64,000 nt of DNA from an uncultured Tateyamaria sp. (GCF_947503415.1 NZ_CANNDS010000002.1:248001-312000); one strand, 5' to 3'. Shown: positions 1 to 9,245, numbered from the stretch's first letter. Program-made: numbers and translations. The notes: generated by a model not told the origin, from the sequence alone.

Positions 1-185
1 ATCTCTTCCAGCACGGTCTCGGCGTTGTGTTCGATGATCTCGAGCGCTTCTTCGGTCAGCACTTCGAAATTGGGGATGTTGCGCTCGATGAACCGGGCGG
101 TCTCGAACGACACCGCACTGCGCTCGGCCCGCCGTGCGGCCCCACCGCCTCCGCGTCCCCGTCTGCGTGTCGCTGCCTCGGCCAT
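1..185 (-). CDS. Trimethylamine methyltransferase (MttB) family protein, N-terminal part
   Basis: The reverse strand encodes about 61 residues from an ATG at 185 and runs off the left edge. The start is a basic, Gly-rich leader ([20 protein letters not shown]) followed by [20 protein letters not shown] and [16 protein letters not shown]. This arrangement matches the N terminus of MttB-family methyltransferases of Rhodobacterales. Those proteins usually lack pyrrolysine and act on quaternary amines such as glycine betaine, passing the methyl group to a corrinoid protein. The catalytic barrel lies outside the window, so the substrate cannot be judged. It is divergent from guaA. Confidence 0.75.
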   Translation of the reverse strand, partial: MAEAATRRRGRGGGGAARRAERSAVSFETARFIERNIPNFEVLTEEALEIIEHNAETVLEE

Positions 186-291
186 GACCCATCCCCTTTT
201 GCATGTGACTTAGGTGCCCCGGTGATTACCGCATCGCAGCACCCGTCGCAGGCTCATAGCGCCCCTCAAGGGAAAAAAGCGACATGTCGGT

Positions 292-338
292 TTCTTCTGA
301 CGAAAATAAACCGGGGTCTGGGCTGGAACCCCAGTCCG
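292..338 (+). repeat. Dispersed hairpin repeat, copy A
   Basis: The element begins TTCTTCTG, continues with an AAAATA tract, then CCGGGGTCTGGG, and closes with CCCAGTCC to form a hairpin (CTGGG 318-322 with CCCAG 330-334). The same order of blocks recurs at 63592-63638 and, in weaker form, at 32580-32629. This copy lies between the divergent MttB-family and guaA genes, upstream of guaA. A transcription or RNA-stability role is possible but inferred. Confidence 0.65.
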
Positions 339-377
339 ACGCTTGCCACCCGTTGCCCGCGCCCCTATTGCAGCGGC

Positions 378-1952
378 ATGACCGATCTGACCCATGACCG
401 CCTCCTCATCATCGACTTTGGCAGCCAGGTGACGCAGTTGATTGCGCGCCGTTTACGCGAGCTGGATGTGTATTGCGAAATTCATCCGTACCAGAACGTG
501 ACTGATGACAGTCTGCGCGACATGGCGCCTAAGGCAGTGATCCTGTCAGGTGGACCAGACAGCGTGACGCGTGACGGATCACCGCGTGCGCCAGAGGCAC
601 TTTGGGATATGGGCGTACCCGTCCTTGGCATCTGTTACGGCCAACAGGCGATGATGCAGCAGCTTGGCGGTCACGTTGACGGCGGCAAGATTTCCGGCGG
701 CGGCGGCACAGCCGAATTTGGACGGGCATTCGTCACGCCCGAAGGCGAGCTTGATCTGCTCGACGGCTGGTTCGCCGACGGCAACGAGCAGGTCTGGATG
801 AGCCACGGCGACCACGTGTCGAAACTGGCACCGGGGTTCAAGGTCTACGGCACCTCCCCCAACGCGCCTTACGCCATTACCGCAGACACCGAACGTCACT
901 TCTACGCCGTGCAATTTCATCCTGAAGTTCATCACACACCAAAGGGCGCGACGCTCTACGAAAACTTCGTGCGGCTTGCCGGGTTCTCCGGAGACTGGAC
1001 CATGGGTGCCTACCGTGAGGAAGCGGTGGAACGCATCCGCGAACAGGTTGGCGACAAAAAAGTCATCTGTGCTTTGTCGGGCGGCGTCGATAGCTCGGTT
1101 GCCGCAGCCCTCATCCACGAAGCCGTTGGCGACCAATTAACCTGCGTGTTTGTCGACCACGGGCTGCTGCGCAAAGACGAAGCGCAGGAAGTCGTGGGCA
1201 TGTTCCGCGACCACATGAACCTGTCGGTCATCCACGCCGACGAAACCGAGCTGTTTCTTGGGGAACTCGACGGCCAGTCCGACCCCGAAACCAAGCGCAA
1301 GATCATCGGTCGCTTGTTTATCGACGTGTTCCAGAAATACGCCGATCAGATCGAAGGGGCCGAATTCCTTGCCCAAGGCACCCTCTACCCCGATGTAATC
1401 GAAAGCGTCAGCTTCTCCGGCGGGCCATCGGTCACCATCAAGTCACATCATAATGTCGGCGGCTTGCCGGAAAAGATGGGCCTCACATTGGTTGAGCCGT
1501 TGCGTGAGTTGTTCAAGGATGAAGTGCGCGCCTTGGGCCGCGAATTGGGTCTGCCGGATCATTTCATCGGTCGGCACCCCTTCCCCGGCCCCGGCCTTGC
1601 CATCCGCTGCCCCGGAGAGATCACGCGGGCCAAGCTCGACATTCTGCGCGAAGCCGATGCCGTCTATATCGACCAAATCCGCAAGCACGGTCTGTATGAC
1701 GAAATCTGGCAAGCCTTCTGCGCCATCCTGCCAGTGCGCACTGTGGGCGTAATGGGTGACGGTCGGACATATGACTATGCCTGCGCCCTGCGTGCCGTCA
1801 CATCCGTGGATGGGATGACGGCCGATTACTATCCTTTCACCCATGAGTTTCTGGGCGAAACCGCCACGCGCATCATCAACGAAGTGCCGGGGATCAACCG
1901 GGTAACGTATGACATCACGTCAAAACCTCCGGGCACCATCGAATGGGAGTGA
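378..1952 (+). CDS. guaA: GMP synthase (glutamine-hydrolysing)
   Basis: It converts XMP, glutamine and ATP to GMP, the last step of guanine nucleotide synthesis. The 524-residue length fits the family. The N-terminal class I amidotransferase domain has its nucleophile in GICYGQQ (Cys86) and the rest of the triad in FHPEV (His181, Glu183). The PP-loop SGGVDSS is at 234-240, and the C-terminal dimerisation domain ends [10 protein letters not shown] chose the ATG at 378 because the protein then begins [17 protein letters not shown]. The open frame extends back to 27, but that part is not family-like. The next gene starts inside its last 10 bases. Confidence 0.97.
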   Translation: MTDLTHDRLLIIDFGSQVTQLIARRLRELDVYCEIHPYQNVTDDSLRDMAPKAVILSGGPDSVTRDGSPRAPEALWDMGVPVLGICYGQQAMMQQLGGHVDGGKISGGGGTAEFGRAFVTPEGELDLLDGWFADGNEQVWMSHGDHVSKLAPGFKVYGTSPNAPYAITADTERHFYAVQFHPEVHHTPKGATLYENFVRLAGFSGDWTMGAYREEAVERIREQVGDKKVICALSGGVDSSVAAALIHEAVGDQLTCVFVDHGLLRKDEAQEVVGMFRDHMNLSVIHADETELFLGELDGQSDPETKRKIIGRLFIDVFQKYADQIEGAEFLAQGTLYPDVIESVSFSGGPSVTIKSHHNVGGLPEKMGLTLVEPLRELFKDEVRALGRELGLPDHFIGRHPFPGPGLAIRCPGEITRAKLDILREADAVYIDQIRKHGLYDEIWQAFCAILPVRTVGVMGDGRTYDYACALRAVTSVDGMTADYYPFTHEFLGETATRIINEVPGINRVTYDITSKPPGTIEWE

Positions 1953-2221
1953 CACTGGACGGGTTTCTGCGCTGCGCGTCAGAGGATGAGGCCGCGCGCG
2001 TGCGTGCCGCCCTGCCCCAACATGTGCAACTGACGCGGGCCGAACCGGGCTGCATTCGATTTGACGTTACGCCAACAGATGACCCGCTGGTCTGGACCGT
2101 GTCCGAAGAGTTCACCGACCCCGCCGCCTTCGACGCGCACCAAACCCGCGCAGGCGCCTCCGACTGGGCACGCGCGACGGCAGGCATTGCACGGGACTAC
2201 ACCATCAAAGGCATGCCATGA
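1943..2221 (+). CDS. Antibiotic biosynthesis monooxygenase-like (ABM/YgiN) protein
   Basis: This 92-residue protein looks like a single ABM-type ferredoxin fold. [30 protein letters not shown] and [17 protein letters not shown] follow the strand-helix-strand order of YgiN-like proteins, which are usually dimers. Its substrate is unknown; relatives act on quinols or small aromatics, and many have no proven activity. The ATG lies within the end of guaA (10-base overlap) and its own end overlaps the following transporter by 4 bases, so it is probably co-transcribed with both. Whether it is an enzyme is uncertain. Confidence 0.7.
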   Translation: MGVTLDGFLRCASEDEAARVRAALPQHVQLTRAEPGCIRFDVTPTDDPLVWTVSEEFTDPAAFDAHQTRAGASDWARATAGIARDYTIKGMP

Positions 2222-3087
2222 GCCCCGTCCTCAAGGCCGCACTTTGGATGAGCGGCTCTATTGCGTCGTTCTCGACCATGGCGGTTGCAGGGCGCGAGGT
2301 ATCGGACAGCCTCGATACATTCGAAATCATGATGTACCGCTCTGTCGTGGGTGTTTTTGTGGTCTGCGTCCTGGCCGCGGCCACCGGTGCGTGGCGCAAC
2401 GTCCAGACGGCGCGGTTGGGTACGCATGTGGTGCGAAATCTGGCCCATTTCACCGGTCAGAACCTTTGGTTCTACGCTGTGACAGTGATTCCGCTGGCGC
2501 AGGTCTTTGCCCTCGAATTCACATCACCCATCTGGGTCATCGTGCTGAGCCCGCTGATTCTGGGGGAACGCCTGACACCCGTGCGCGCCTTGGCGGCCAT
2601 CATGGGGTTCATCGGCATTCTGATCGTCGCTCGACCGGACATGGCCGGAATCAATGCCGGTGTGATCACGGCAGCCTCCTCTGCCATCTTCTTTGCGATC
2701 ACCATCATGTTGACCAAAAAACTCACGCGCACCGAAGGGATCACGTCCATCCTGTTCTGGCTCACATCCATGCAGTTGGTCATGGGGATCGTGATGGCAG
2801 GGTACGACGGAGACATCGCGTGGCCCGATCTGCAGACGGGCCCTTGGGTGTTCCTGATCGGGTGTGCGGGGCTCTTGGCGCATTATTGCCTAACGAACGC
2901 CCTGTCGATTGCGCCGGCAACAGTCGTTGTCCCGATCGACTTCATCCGCCTTCCAGCCATCGCGGTGATTGGAATGCTCGTTTACGGGGAAGTCGTTGAT
3001 ATCTGGGTGTTTGTGGGCGCCGCCATAATATTTGCGGGCAATTACGTTAATATACTGGTGGAATCGCGCCATACGAAGGCGTTGTGA
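2218..3087 (+). CDS. EamA/DMT-family inner membrane transporter
   Basis: This 289-residue protein is very hydrophobic, with about ten membrane segments arranged as two EamA halves. PLAQVFALEFTSPIWVIVLS closes the first half and PIDFIRLPAIAVIGMLVYGE the second, both typical of drug/metabolite exporters. The substrate cannot be predicted. It starts at an ATG overlapping the stop of the ABM-like gene by 4 bases, so translation is probably coupled. It is not closely similar to the second EamA protein at 4515-5450. Confidence 0.88.
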   Translation: MSPVLKAALWMSGSIASFSTMAVAGREVSDSLDTFEIMMYRSVVGVFVVCVLAAATGAWRNVQTARLGTHVVRNLAHFTGQNLWFYAVTVIPLAQVFALEFTSPIWVIVLSPLILGERLTPVRALAAIMGFIGILIVARPDMAGINAGVITAASSAIFFAITIMLTKKLTRTEGITSILFWLTSMQLVMGIVMAGYDGDIAWPDLQTGPWVFLIGCAGLLAHYCLTNALSIAPATVVVPIDFIRLPAIAVIGMLVYGEVVDIWVFVGAAIIFAGNYVNILVESRHTKAL

Positions 3088-3154
3088 CCTGAATGTCACA
3101 AACTTGTGACGCTCCGTCACAAGGGGACCTCTGCCCTAGCGTCAATATTGACGC
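3082..3154 (+). promoter_or_regulatory. Operator cluster upstream of the FadL-type gene
   Basis: Four copies of one heptamer alternate in orientation: TTGTGAC 3082-3088, GTCACAA 3095-3101, TTGTGAC 3104-3110 and GTCACAA 3116-3122. The second and third form a perfect inverted repeat with a 2-base spacer. Just downstream is a separate perfect 16-base palindrome, GCGTCAATATTGACGC, at 3139-3154. The cluster lies 80-155 bases before the start at 3236 and overlaps the end of the preceding transporter gene. It probably binds one or two dimeric regulators, whose identity is unknown. Confidence 0.65.
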
Positions 3155-3235
3155 ACACCCCTTGAAACCTGCTTATACAGTCCCAACGCGCACTTCACTC
3201 GACATCACTAAAGCGCGCCTTTGGGAGGAATTGAA

Positions 3236-4405
3236 ATGAAAACCCGTCTTCTGACGGTCGCGGCGTTGTTGGCGTCGTCGACATCCGCCTTTGCCGTTGG
3301 CTTGGACCGTTCCGGGCAAAATATCTCGCCTTTGTTCGCAACCGGGAACCACCTTGAGTTTTCGCTGGCCTACACTGACCCGAGCGTTGACGGGACCACC
3401 AACTCGACCTTTCCAGTTCCATCCATTGCAGGCCAACCGATTGGCAACGTTGGTGACTCTTATCTGACATGGTCCGGCGCAATCAAATACGACGCCACAG
3501 ACAAATTGTCTTTTGCGTTAATCGTCGACGAACCCTACGGCGCGGATACATTATACGGTGAGGACCCAGCCGCCTCGGCCCTTGGTGGCACCGGTGCTAC
3601 CGTGGACAGCATTGCGTATACAGCGCTCGGGCGCTACAAATTCAACGATAATTTTTCGGTCCACGGCGGTGTGCGTTATCAGGAAGTGTCGGCATCCGTA
3701 TCCTTGGGTGGAGCCGCATTTGGCGCTTTGAGCGGCTATAACGGCAACTTCGAGTCGGACGGCGATATTGGCTATGTGCTTGGCGTGTCCTATGAAATCC
3801 CGGACATTGCGCTCCGGGTTTCACTAACCTACAACTCCAGCACAACGCATGACCTGCGCACCACAGAAACGATCAATGGGGTTTCCGTTGCAGCGCTTCC
3901 GTTCGGGTTGGCGGCAAACACTCTCACTGAGGTCGAAACACCTGAAAGCCTGAATCTCGATTTCCAAACGGGAATCGCGCCCGACACCTTGCTATTCGGC
4001 AATCTTCGCTATGCGCGATACTCTGACACGGTTGTTGTGCCAGCAGGGTTTGACGCTCTCACACCGGCCTCTTCGAACACGGCGCTGACTGACCTCGAAG
4101 ACGGTTTCGATTTTTCCATCGGCGTCGGCCGTCGCTTTAATGAAAAGTGGTCCGGGTCGGTATCCGCGGGGTTCACAACCAGAGGTGACGATGACCTTGT
4201 GTCCCCACTTGCCCCGAGCAACGGGTCACAGTTCATAGCTATTGGTGCGAAATATGACGTGAACGAAAAATTCGCAGTGTCCGGTGGCGTAAGATATACC
4301 AACGCCGGTGACGCGATTTCTGCGCCGGGTGGATCAAGCGAAGTTGCTCAATTCGACGGTAACGACGCGGTCTCTGTTGGTCTGCGCTTCGAGTACAAAT
4401 TCTAA
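3236..4405 (+). CDS. OmpP1/FadL-family outer membrane protein
   Basis: This 389-residue outer membrane beta-barrel probably takes up long-chain fatty acids or other hydrophobic compounds. It has a signal peptide (MKTRLLTVAALLASSTSAFA, likely cut after residue 20), then a mature start VGLDRSGQNIS and many alternating strands ending in the aromatic-terminated VGLRFEYKF. The ATG at 3236 has a GGAGGA site about 6 bases upstream; an in-frame TTG at 3221 lies before that site and is not credible. The gene stands alone between an operator cluster and a strong terminator, which suggests its own regulation. Confidence 0.88.
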   Translation: MKTRLLTVAALLASSTSAFAVGLDRSGQNISPLFATGNHLEFSLAYTDPSVDGTTNSTFPVPSIAGQPIGNVGDSYLTWSGAIKYDATDKLSFALIVDEPYGADTLYGEDPAASALGGTGATVDSIAYTALGRYKFNDNFSVHGGVRYQEVSASVSLGGAAFGALSGYNGNFESDGDIGYVLGVSYEIPDIALRVSLTYNSSTTHDLRTTETINGVSVAALPFGLAANTLTEVETPESLNLDFQTGIAPDTLLFGNLRYARYSDTVVVPAGFDALTPASSNTALTDLEDGFDFSIGVGRRFNEKWSGSVSAGFTTRGDDDLVSPLAPSNGSQFIAIGAKYDVNEKFAVSGGVRYTNAGDAISAPGGSSEVAQFDGNDAVSVGLRFEYKF

Positions 4406-4408
4406 GTC

Positions 4409-4425
4409 TGTCCCCGCGGGGACAA
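4409..4425. repeat. Shared 17-base palindromic sequence, copy 1
   Basis: The sequence TGTCCCCGCGGGGACAA contains a perfect 16-base palindrome directly after the FadL-type stop codon. The identical 17 bases occur at 21661-21677 inside the 3' end of recG. I noticed no other copy. It sits just ahead of a separate rho-independent terminator. Confidence 0.6.
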
Positions 4426-4430
4426 CTTGC

Positions 4431-4461
4431 AAACCCCGCCCCTCGTCCGGGCGGGGTTTTT
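4431..4461 (+). terminator. Rho-independent terminator of the FadL-type gene
   Basis: AACCCCGCCC (4432-4441) pairs with GGGCGGGGTT (4449-4458) across a 7-base loop and is followed by a T-run. It ends transcription of the outer membrane protein gene 25 bases after its stop codon. Confidence 0.9.
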
Positions 4462-4514
4462 CTTTGCGCAGGTTCCGGGTGGCAGGCCATCTGCAAGCCT
4501 GACAGGGTGCAAGC

Positions 4515-5450
4515 ATGATACCTCAGAAAACCCTGTCTGGCCGCGCATGGGCCGAATTGCTGCTGCTTGGTCTGATCTGGGGCGCATCTTTTCTGTCGAT
4601 CCGCATCGCGCTGGATGAAATCTCTCCGCTGACCAGCATCGCCCATCGGACCTTCTGGGCGATGTGTGTCTTGTGGATTGTTGTGGCGGCCATGCGCTTG
4701 CCTGTGCCCCGCGCCCCACGCGTCTGGGTCGGATTTTTGGGGATGGGCCTCTTGAACAACGCCATTCCATTTGGGCTGATGGCGTGGGGGCAGTTGCATA
4801 TCGAAACGGGGCTCACGTCGATCCTGAATGCGGCAACGGCCATTTTTGGCGTGGTCGTTGCGGCGGTCTTCCTGGCAGATGAACGGTTCACGATGCGCAA
4901 GGGCTTTGGCGTCTGTCTGGGCTTTTTCGGAGTTGCCGTCGCCATCGGGCTGGAGAATTTCCGGAATTTCGATGTGCGCAGTCTGGCGCAGCTTGCCGTG
5001 ATCGCGGGCACCGTCAGCTATGCGTTCGCAGGCGTCTGGGCGCGGACCTTTCTGGGTGGGTTGCCGCCGCAGGTTGCGGCCGCGGGTATGTTGACGGGAT
5101 CATCCCTCATCACGGTGCCACTTGCGTGGATTGTGGATGGCCCCATCACCCTTTCGCTGCAAACCGATACGCTGCTTGCGATTGGCTATTTCTCGATTGT
5201 CGCGACGGCCGGCGCCTATTTGCTGTATTACCGGGTGCTTGCGATGGCGGGGGCCGGAAACCTGATGCTGGTCACGCTTGTCATTCCGCCCGTTGCCATT
5301 GTCCTCGGCGCAGCCGTGCGGAGTGAAACGCTCAATCCCAACGCATTCGCTGGCTTTGCCCTTCTGGCTCTGGGCCTTGCGATCCTTGATGGTCGCATCC
5401 TGACCCTCCTGCGCCGTCGACACGTTGACCCCCAAACGCCCCAAGGCTAG
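4515..5450 (+). CDS. EamA/DMT-family inner membrane transporter
   Basis: This 311-residue protein has about ten membrane segments in two EamA repeats. The opening LLLLGLIWGASFLSIRIALDE and the second-half segment YRVLAMAGAGNLMLVTLVIP are typical of YdcZ/RhaT-like exporters. The substrate is unknown. The start is the ATG at 4515, 50 bases after the terminator of the preceding gene, so it needs its own promoter. A small ATPase gene follows 33 bases later on the same strand. Confidence 0.88.
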   Translation: MIPQKTLSGRAWAELLLLGLIWGASFLSIRIALDEISPLTSIAHRTFWAMCVLWIVVAAMRLPVPRAPRVWVGFLGMGLLNNAIPFGLMAWGQLHIETGLTSILNAATAIFGVVVAAVFLADERFTMRKGFGVCLGFFGVAVAIGLENFRNFDVRSLAQLAVIAGTVSYAFAGVWARTFLGGLPPQVAAAGMLTGSSLITVPLAWIVDGPITLSLQTDTLLAIGYFSIVATAGAYLLYYRVLAMAGAGNLMLVTLVIPPVAIVLGAAVRSETLNPNAFAGFALLALGLAILDGRILTLLRRRHVDPQTPQG

Positions 5451-5483
5451 GACAAGCCAAACCGCAAGAACGGTACGGGGACG

Positions 5484-6362
5484 ATGACACAGATGCTTTA
5501 CCGCGATGCAGATCACTGGCGCGCGGCGCCGTCCAAGCGGGTGCTGGTCTATGGCATGTCGGGACTGGGCAAGACCCATATGTCCACCACGGTCCGCGAC
5601 AGCGGCACCTGGTTCCACTACTCGATCGATTACCGCATTGGCACGCGATACATGGGTGAACGCATCGCTGACAATGCCAAGGCCGAGGCTATGAAGGTCC
5701 CGTTTCTGCGTGACCTCCTGATGACCAACAGCATCTATATCGGGTCGAACATCACCTTCCATAACCTGTCCCCCGTCTCAACCTATCTGGGAAAGCCCGG
5801 TGATCCGGCCAAAGGCGGGCTGCCCATAGATGAGTACAGGCGGCGGCAGGAACAGTTTCGCCAATCCGAGATCGCAGCACTCAACGACACCGGCTATTTC
5901 GCCGAGCGGGCGCTGCAACTCTATGGCTATCCCAACTTCATCTGCGATACCGGCGGGTCAATCTGCGAATGGGTGGACCCCGCTGATGATCATGACCCCC
6001 TGATGACAACGCTCAGCACAGTTGCCCTGCCCATCTGGATCAAAGGGGACGAGGCGCACACGGCGGCCCTGATCGCGCGCTTTGACAAGGCTCCCAAACC
6101 GATGGCCTACCAGCCCGAATTTCTGCTAGACTGCTGGACGACCTACCTGTCCGAAACCGGGGAAGCACAGGACAAGGTCGATCCCGACACCTTTGTCCGC
6201 TGGACCTATGCCCGCGCCCTCGCCCACCGCCAGCCTCGCTACGAAGCCATGGCCCGCTGGGGTGTGACCGTGACAGCGGACGAGGTTGCCTCGCTCAATG
6301 GTGAAGCGGATTTCGTCAATCTGGTTGCAGCTGCCCTTGAGCGTCGGGGCTTGGCAGCTTAA
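5484..6362 (+). CDS. Uncharacterised P-loop ATPase
   Basis: This 292-residue soluble protein has a clear Walker A motif, GMSGLGKT, at residues 24-31, preceded by the strand KRVLVY. FICDTGGSICEW near residue 155 is a plausible Walker B strand. The rest is unlike common AAA, GTPase or kinase families, and I do not recognise a named family. No membrane segment or signal is visible. It lies between an EamA exporter and metA on the same strand, with 33 bases to metA. It could be a kinase-like enzyme or a regulatory NTPase. Confidence 0.7.
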   Translation: MTQMLYRDADHWRAAPSKRVLVYGMSGLGKTHMSTTVRDSGTWFHYSIDYRIGTRYMGERIADNAKAEAMKVPFLRDLLMTNSIYIGSNITFHNLSPVSTYLGKPGDPAKGGLPIDEYRRRQEQFRQSEIAALNDTGYFAERALQLYGYPNFICDTGGSICEWVDPADDHDPLMTTLSTVALPIWIKGDEAHTAALIARFDKAPKPMAYQPEFLLDCWTTYLSETGEAQDKVDPDTFVRWTYARALAHRQPRYEAMARWGVTVTADEVASLNGEADFVNLVAAALERRGLAA

Positions 6363-6395
6363 GTCCGGCCTTCAGACTTCAACTGGAACAGACCC

Positions 6396-7343
6396 ATGCC
6401 CATCAAATTACCATCTGACTTGCCCGCCTACGACGTTCTGACGAACGAGGGCGTGATGGTCATGGACGAGGCGCTGGCCAGCCGTCAGGATATTCGCCCG
6501 CTCAAGATCGGGCTGCTGAACCTGATGCCCAAGAAGATCCAAACCGAAACGCAGTTTGCGCGATTGATCGGGGCCACACCGTTGCAGATCGAGCTGTCGC
6601 TGATCCGCATGTCGGATCACGAGACCAAGAACACGGCCGCGGCACACATGGAGAGCTTTTATCGCACCTTTCAGGATGTGAAGGACCAGAAGCTTGATGG
6701 CCTGATCATTACTGGCGCTCCCATTGAACATCTCGATTTCGAGGATGTGGATTACTGGTCCGAGCTGGAAGAGATCATGGACTGGACCCAGACCCACGTG
6801 CATTCGACGTTCGGCGTGTGCTGGGGTGGCATGGCAATGCTTCACCACTTTCACAAGGTCTCGAAACATCTGCTGGGATCGAAACTGTTCGGGGCGTATC
6901 GGCACACAAATCTGGCGCCCGCGTCCCCCTATTTGCGCGGCTTCTCGGATGATTGCGTAGTGCCGGTCAGCCGCTGGACAGAGGTGCGTGCGCCCGAGGT
7001 CGAAGCCGCTGGTCTGCCCATCCTTTTGGGATCGGACGTCACTGGTCCATGTTTGATCGAGGACCCCGCACACCGTGCCCTGTATATCCTCAACCACTTC
7101 GAGTACGACAGTGACACGCTGAAACAGGAATACGACCGAGATCTGGCATCCGTTCAGGTGGAAGGGGCCGAAATTGCCCTGCCCGTCGGCTACTTTCCCA
7201 GTGATGATCCCGCGCAAACTCCCGCCAACCGTTGGCGCAGTCACGCCCATCTTCTTTATGGCAATTGGCTGTCCGAGATTTATCTGACAACCCCGTATGA
7301 TATGGACCGGATCGGACAAGACACCACCGATCTGAGGGGGTAA
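6396..7343 (+). CDS. metA: Homoserine O-acyltransferase, probably acetyl-CoA specific
   Basis: It activates homoserine in methionine synthesis. The 315 residues carry the MetA motifs: catalytic Cys142 in FGVCWGG, His234 and Glu236 in NHFEYD, and the oxyanion-side [13 protein letters not shown]. Residue 111 is Glu ([10 protein letters not shown]). In the MetA family Glu at this place is linked to acetyl-CoA use and Gly to succinyl-CoA use, so this protein is more likely an O-acetyltransferase despite the metA name. An alpha/beta hydrolase gene follows 4 bases later. I see no SAM riboswitch in the 33-base gap upstream. Confidence 0.95.
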   Translation: MPIKLPSDLPAYDVLTNEGVMVMDEALASRQDIRPLKIGLLNLMPKKIQTETQFARLIGATPLQIELSLIRMSDHETKNTAAAHMESFYRTFQDVKDQKLDGLIITGAPIEHLDFEDVDYWSELEEIMDWTQTHVHSTFGVCWGGMAMLHHFHKVSKHLLGSKLFGAYRHTNLAPASPYLRGFSDDCVVPVSRWTEVRAPEVEAAGLPILLGSDVTGPCLIEDPAHRALYILNHFEYDSDTLKQEYDRDLASVQVEGAEIALPVGYFPSDDPAQTPANRWRSHAHLLYGNWLSEIYLTTPYDMDRIGQDTTDLRG

Positions 7344-7347
7344 GCGC

Positions 7348-8319
7348 ATGAAATCAGGACTGTTTGTTCTTCTGGGCCTTGTCGTCCTGTGTGTCGCGGT
7401 GGTTCAGTTGTTTGCACTGAAACGCGAACGCGACGCCGAAGCTGCATATGCGGCCATGGGCCAAATCGTTGATGTGGATGGCGTGGGCGTGCATGCCCAG
7501 CAGATGGGCGACGGTCCAGATCTGGTCTTGATCCATGGGGCATCCGGTAACACGCGCGACTTCACCTTTGCGTTTGCCGACATGGTGAAGGATCGGTACC
7601 GCGTTACAATTCTGGACAGGCCCGGCCTCGGATGGACCGAGCAGATGTCCCCAAAGCACAAATCCTCTTGGACAACGGCGCATGCCAGCCCGGCGGAACA
7701 GGCGCGACTGCTCCGGGCCGCAACAGACCAGTTGGGCGTGCGGAACCCGATTGTGCTTGGACATTCCTTTGGCGGGATCGTGGCCCTGGCCTGGGCGTTG
7801 GAATTTGATGATTTGGCGGGCATCGTGTCCGTCGCAGGCGTCGCAAATCCGTGGCCGGGAGAGTTGGATTGGACATACAAGGTCAACGGTTCAACGCTTG
7901 GCGGCGGCCTTGTGGTGCCGTTGCTGTCCGCATTTGTGCCTCAGACCTATGTTGATACCGTCGTGTCGAACATCTTTGCGCCGCAAGACGCGCCGGATGG
8001 GTACATCGACCATGTGGGCCCTGCCCTGATCCTGCGCCGCGCATCGATGCGGGCCAATGCACGTCAGGTGAACTGGCTGCGTCCGCATGTTGTTCGCATG
8101 TCTGCCGAGTACGACAAAATCACCGTGCCGGTCGAAGTTGTTCACGGGGATGCAGATACTATCGTTCCGCTGGACGTGCACTCGGCGAAGCTGCCCGACC
8201 AAATCGACGGCGCCAACGTCACTGTTCTGGCCGGTGCCGGTCATATGCCGCAGCACACTCACCCCGAGACGGTCATCGACGCAATTGATCGCGTCGCGAC
8301 ACGTGCGGGTTTGCGTTAA
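7348..8319 (+). CDS. Membrane-anchored alpha/beta hydrolase
   Basis: This 323-residue serine hydrolase has an N-terminal hydrophobic segment (residues 3-24) that probably anchors it to the inner membrane. The oxyanion region LIHGASGN (61-68), the nucleophile elbow GHSFGG (Ser140), the acid in HGDADTIVP and the catalytic His in GAGHMPQ are all present. Substrates of such hydrolases cannot be read from sequence. It begins 4 bases after metA and is probably in the same transcript, but a role in methionine metabolism is not implied by the motifs. Confidence 0.88.
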   Translation: MKSGLFVLLGLVVLCVAVVQLFALKRERDAEAAYAAMGQIVDVDGVGVHAQQMGDGPDLVLIHGASGNTRDFTFAFADMVKDRYRVTILDRPGLGWTEQMSPKHKSSWTTAHASPAEQARLLRAATDQLGVRNPIVLGHSFGGIVALAWALEFDDLAGIVSVAGVANPWPGELDWTYKVNGSTLGGGLVVPLLSAFVPQTYVDTVVSNIFAPQDAPDGYIDHVGPALILRRASMRANARQVNWLRPHVVRMSAEYDKITVPVEVVHGDADTIVPLDVHSAKLPDQIDGANVTVLAGAGHMPQHTHPETVIDAIDRVATRAGLR

Positions 8320-8375
8320 GCGCCGCGCTCCCCCATATTGGATGTTAAGAGCAGTAACTTTTGGGGCGATGAGCC

Positions 8376-9245
8376 ATGAGCCTTCCCTTCGACGGCGCGA
8401 TCACCGACTTCTTTGAAACCGGTGCGCCTGAAGACATTCGCGGCAAGATCACTACGGCGGACAAGGGTGACATCCTGACGCCGACCTATCCGCATGACGA
8501 GCGGATGGGCAAAAAGAAGTATGAGCGCGAGATGGAGGCTCTGCAGATCGAGTTGGTCAAGATGCAGGACTGGGTGTCAAACACCGGTGCGCGCGTGGCC
8601 TGTGTGTTCGAAGGGCGGGATGCAGCTGGCAAGGGCGGGACAATCAAGCGCTTTCGCGAGAACCTCAATCCGCGCGGCGCACGCGTTGTGGCCCTGTCCA
8701 AACCGACCGAGACGGAAGCGACGGAGTGGTATTTTCAGCGATACGTCAGGCAGTTACCTGCAGGCGGTGAGATCACGTTCTTTGACCGCAGTTGGTACAA
8801 CCGAGGTGTGGTCGAACAGGTTTTCGGCTTTTGCACGCCCAAACAACGCGAACATTTCTTTGTCCAGGTGAACCCGTTTGAATCGATGATGGTCGATGAC
8901 GGCATCCATGTGTTCAAGTTCTGGCTGAACGTCTGTCGGGCCGAGCAGTTGCGCCGCATTATGGCGCGCGAACGCGACCCGCTGAAGCAATGGAAACTCA
9001 GCTGGATTGACGTTGAGGGGTTGAAGAAATGGGACGCCTATACTGACGCCATTCGAGAAACGCTGGAGCGGTCCCATACCAGTCACGCGCCTTGGACTGT
9101 CGTACGGTCTGACGACAAGAAGCGGGCGCGGCTGAACGCGATCCGCACTGTTCTGCATGGCCTTGACTACACGAATAAAGACCCGCAAGCGATTGGAAAG
9201 ATAGACAAAGACGTTTGTGGCGGACCGGACATCTGGGATGCCTAA
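8376..9245 (+). CDS. ppk2: Polyphosphate kinase 2 family protein
   Basis: It transfers phosphate between polyphosphate and nucleotides. The 289 residues contain Walker [10 protein letters not shown] (80-88), the lid-region start [11 protein letters not shown] and Walker [10 protein letters not shown] (Asp137), the standard PPK2 layout. The length and single domain fit class I PPK2 enzymes, which phosphorylate nucleoside diphosphates; that class assignment is inferred. A TetR-type regulator starts inside its last codons, so the two are translationally coupled. Confidence 0.93.
   Translation: MSLPFDGAITDFFETGAPEDIRGKITTADKGDILTPTYPHDERMGKKKYEREMEALQIELVKMQDWVSNTGARVACVFEGRDAAGKGGTIKRFRENLNPRGARVVALSKPTETEATEWYFQRYVRQLPAGGEITFFDRSWYNRGVVEQVFGFCTPKQREHFFVQVNPFESMMVDDGIHVFKFWLNVCRAEQLRRIMARERDPLKQWKLSWIDVEGLKKWDAYTDAIRETLERSHTSHAPWTVVRSDDKKRARLNAIRTVLHGLDYTNKDPQAIGKIDKDVCGGPDIWDA

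Noticed and set aside
27-377. In-frame N-terminal extension of guaA
   Set aside because: The extension has no GMP synthase similarity, runs through the hairpin repeat at 292-338, and overlaps the divergent MttB-family gene. The ATG at 378 gives the standard start.
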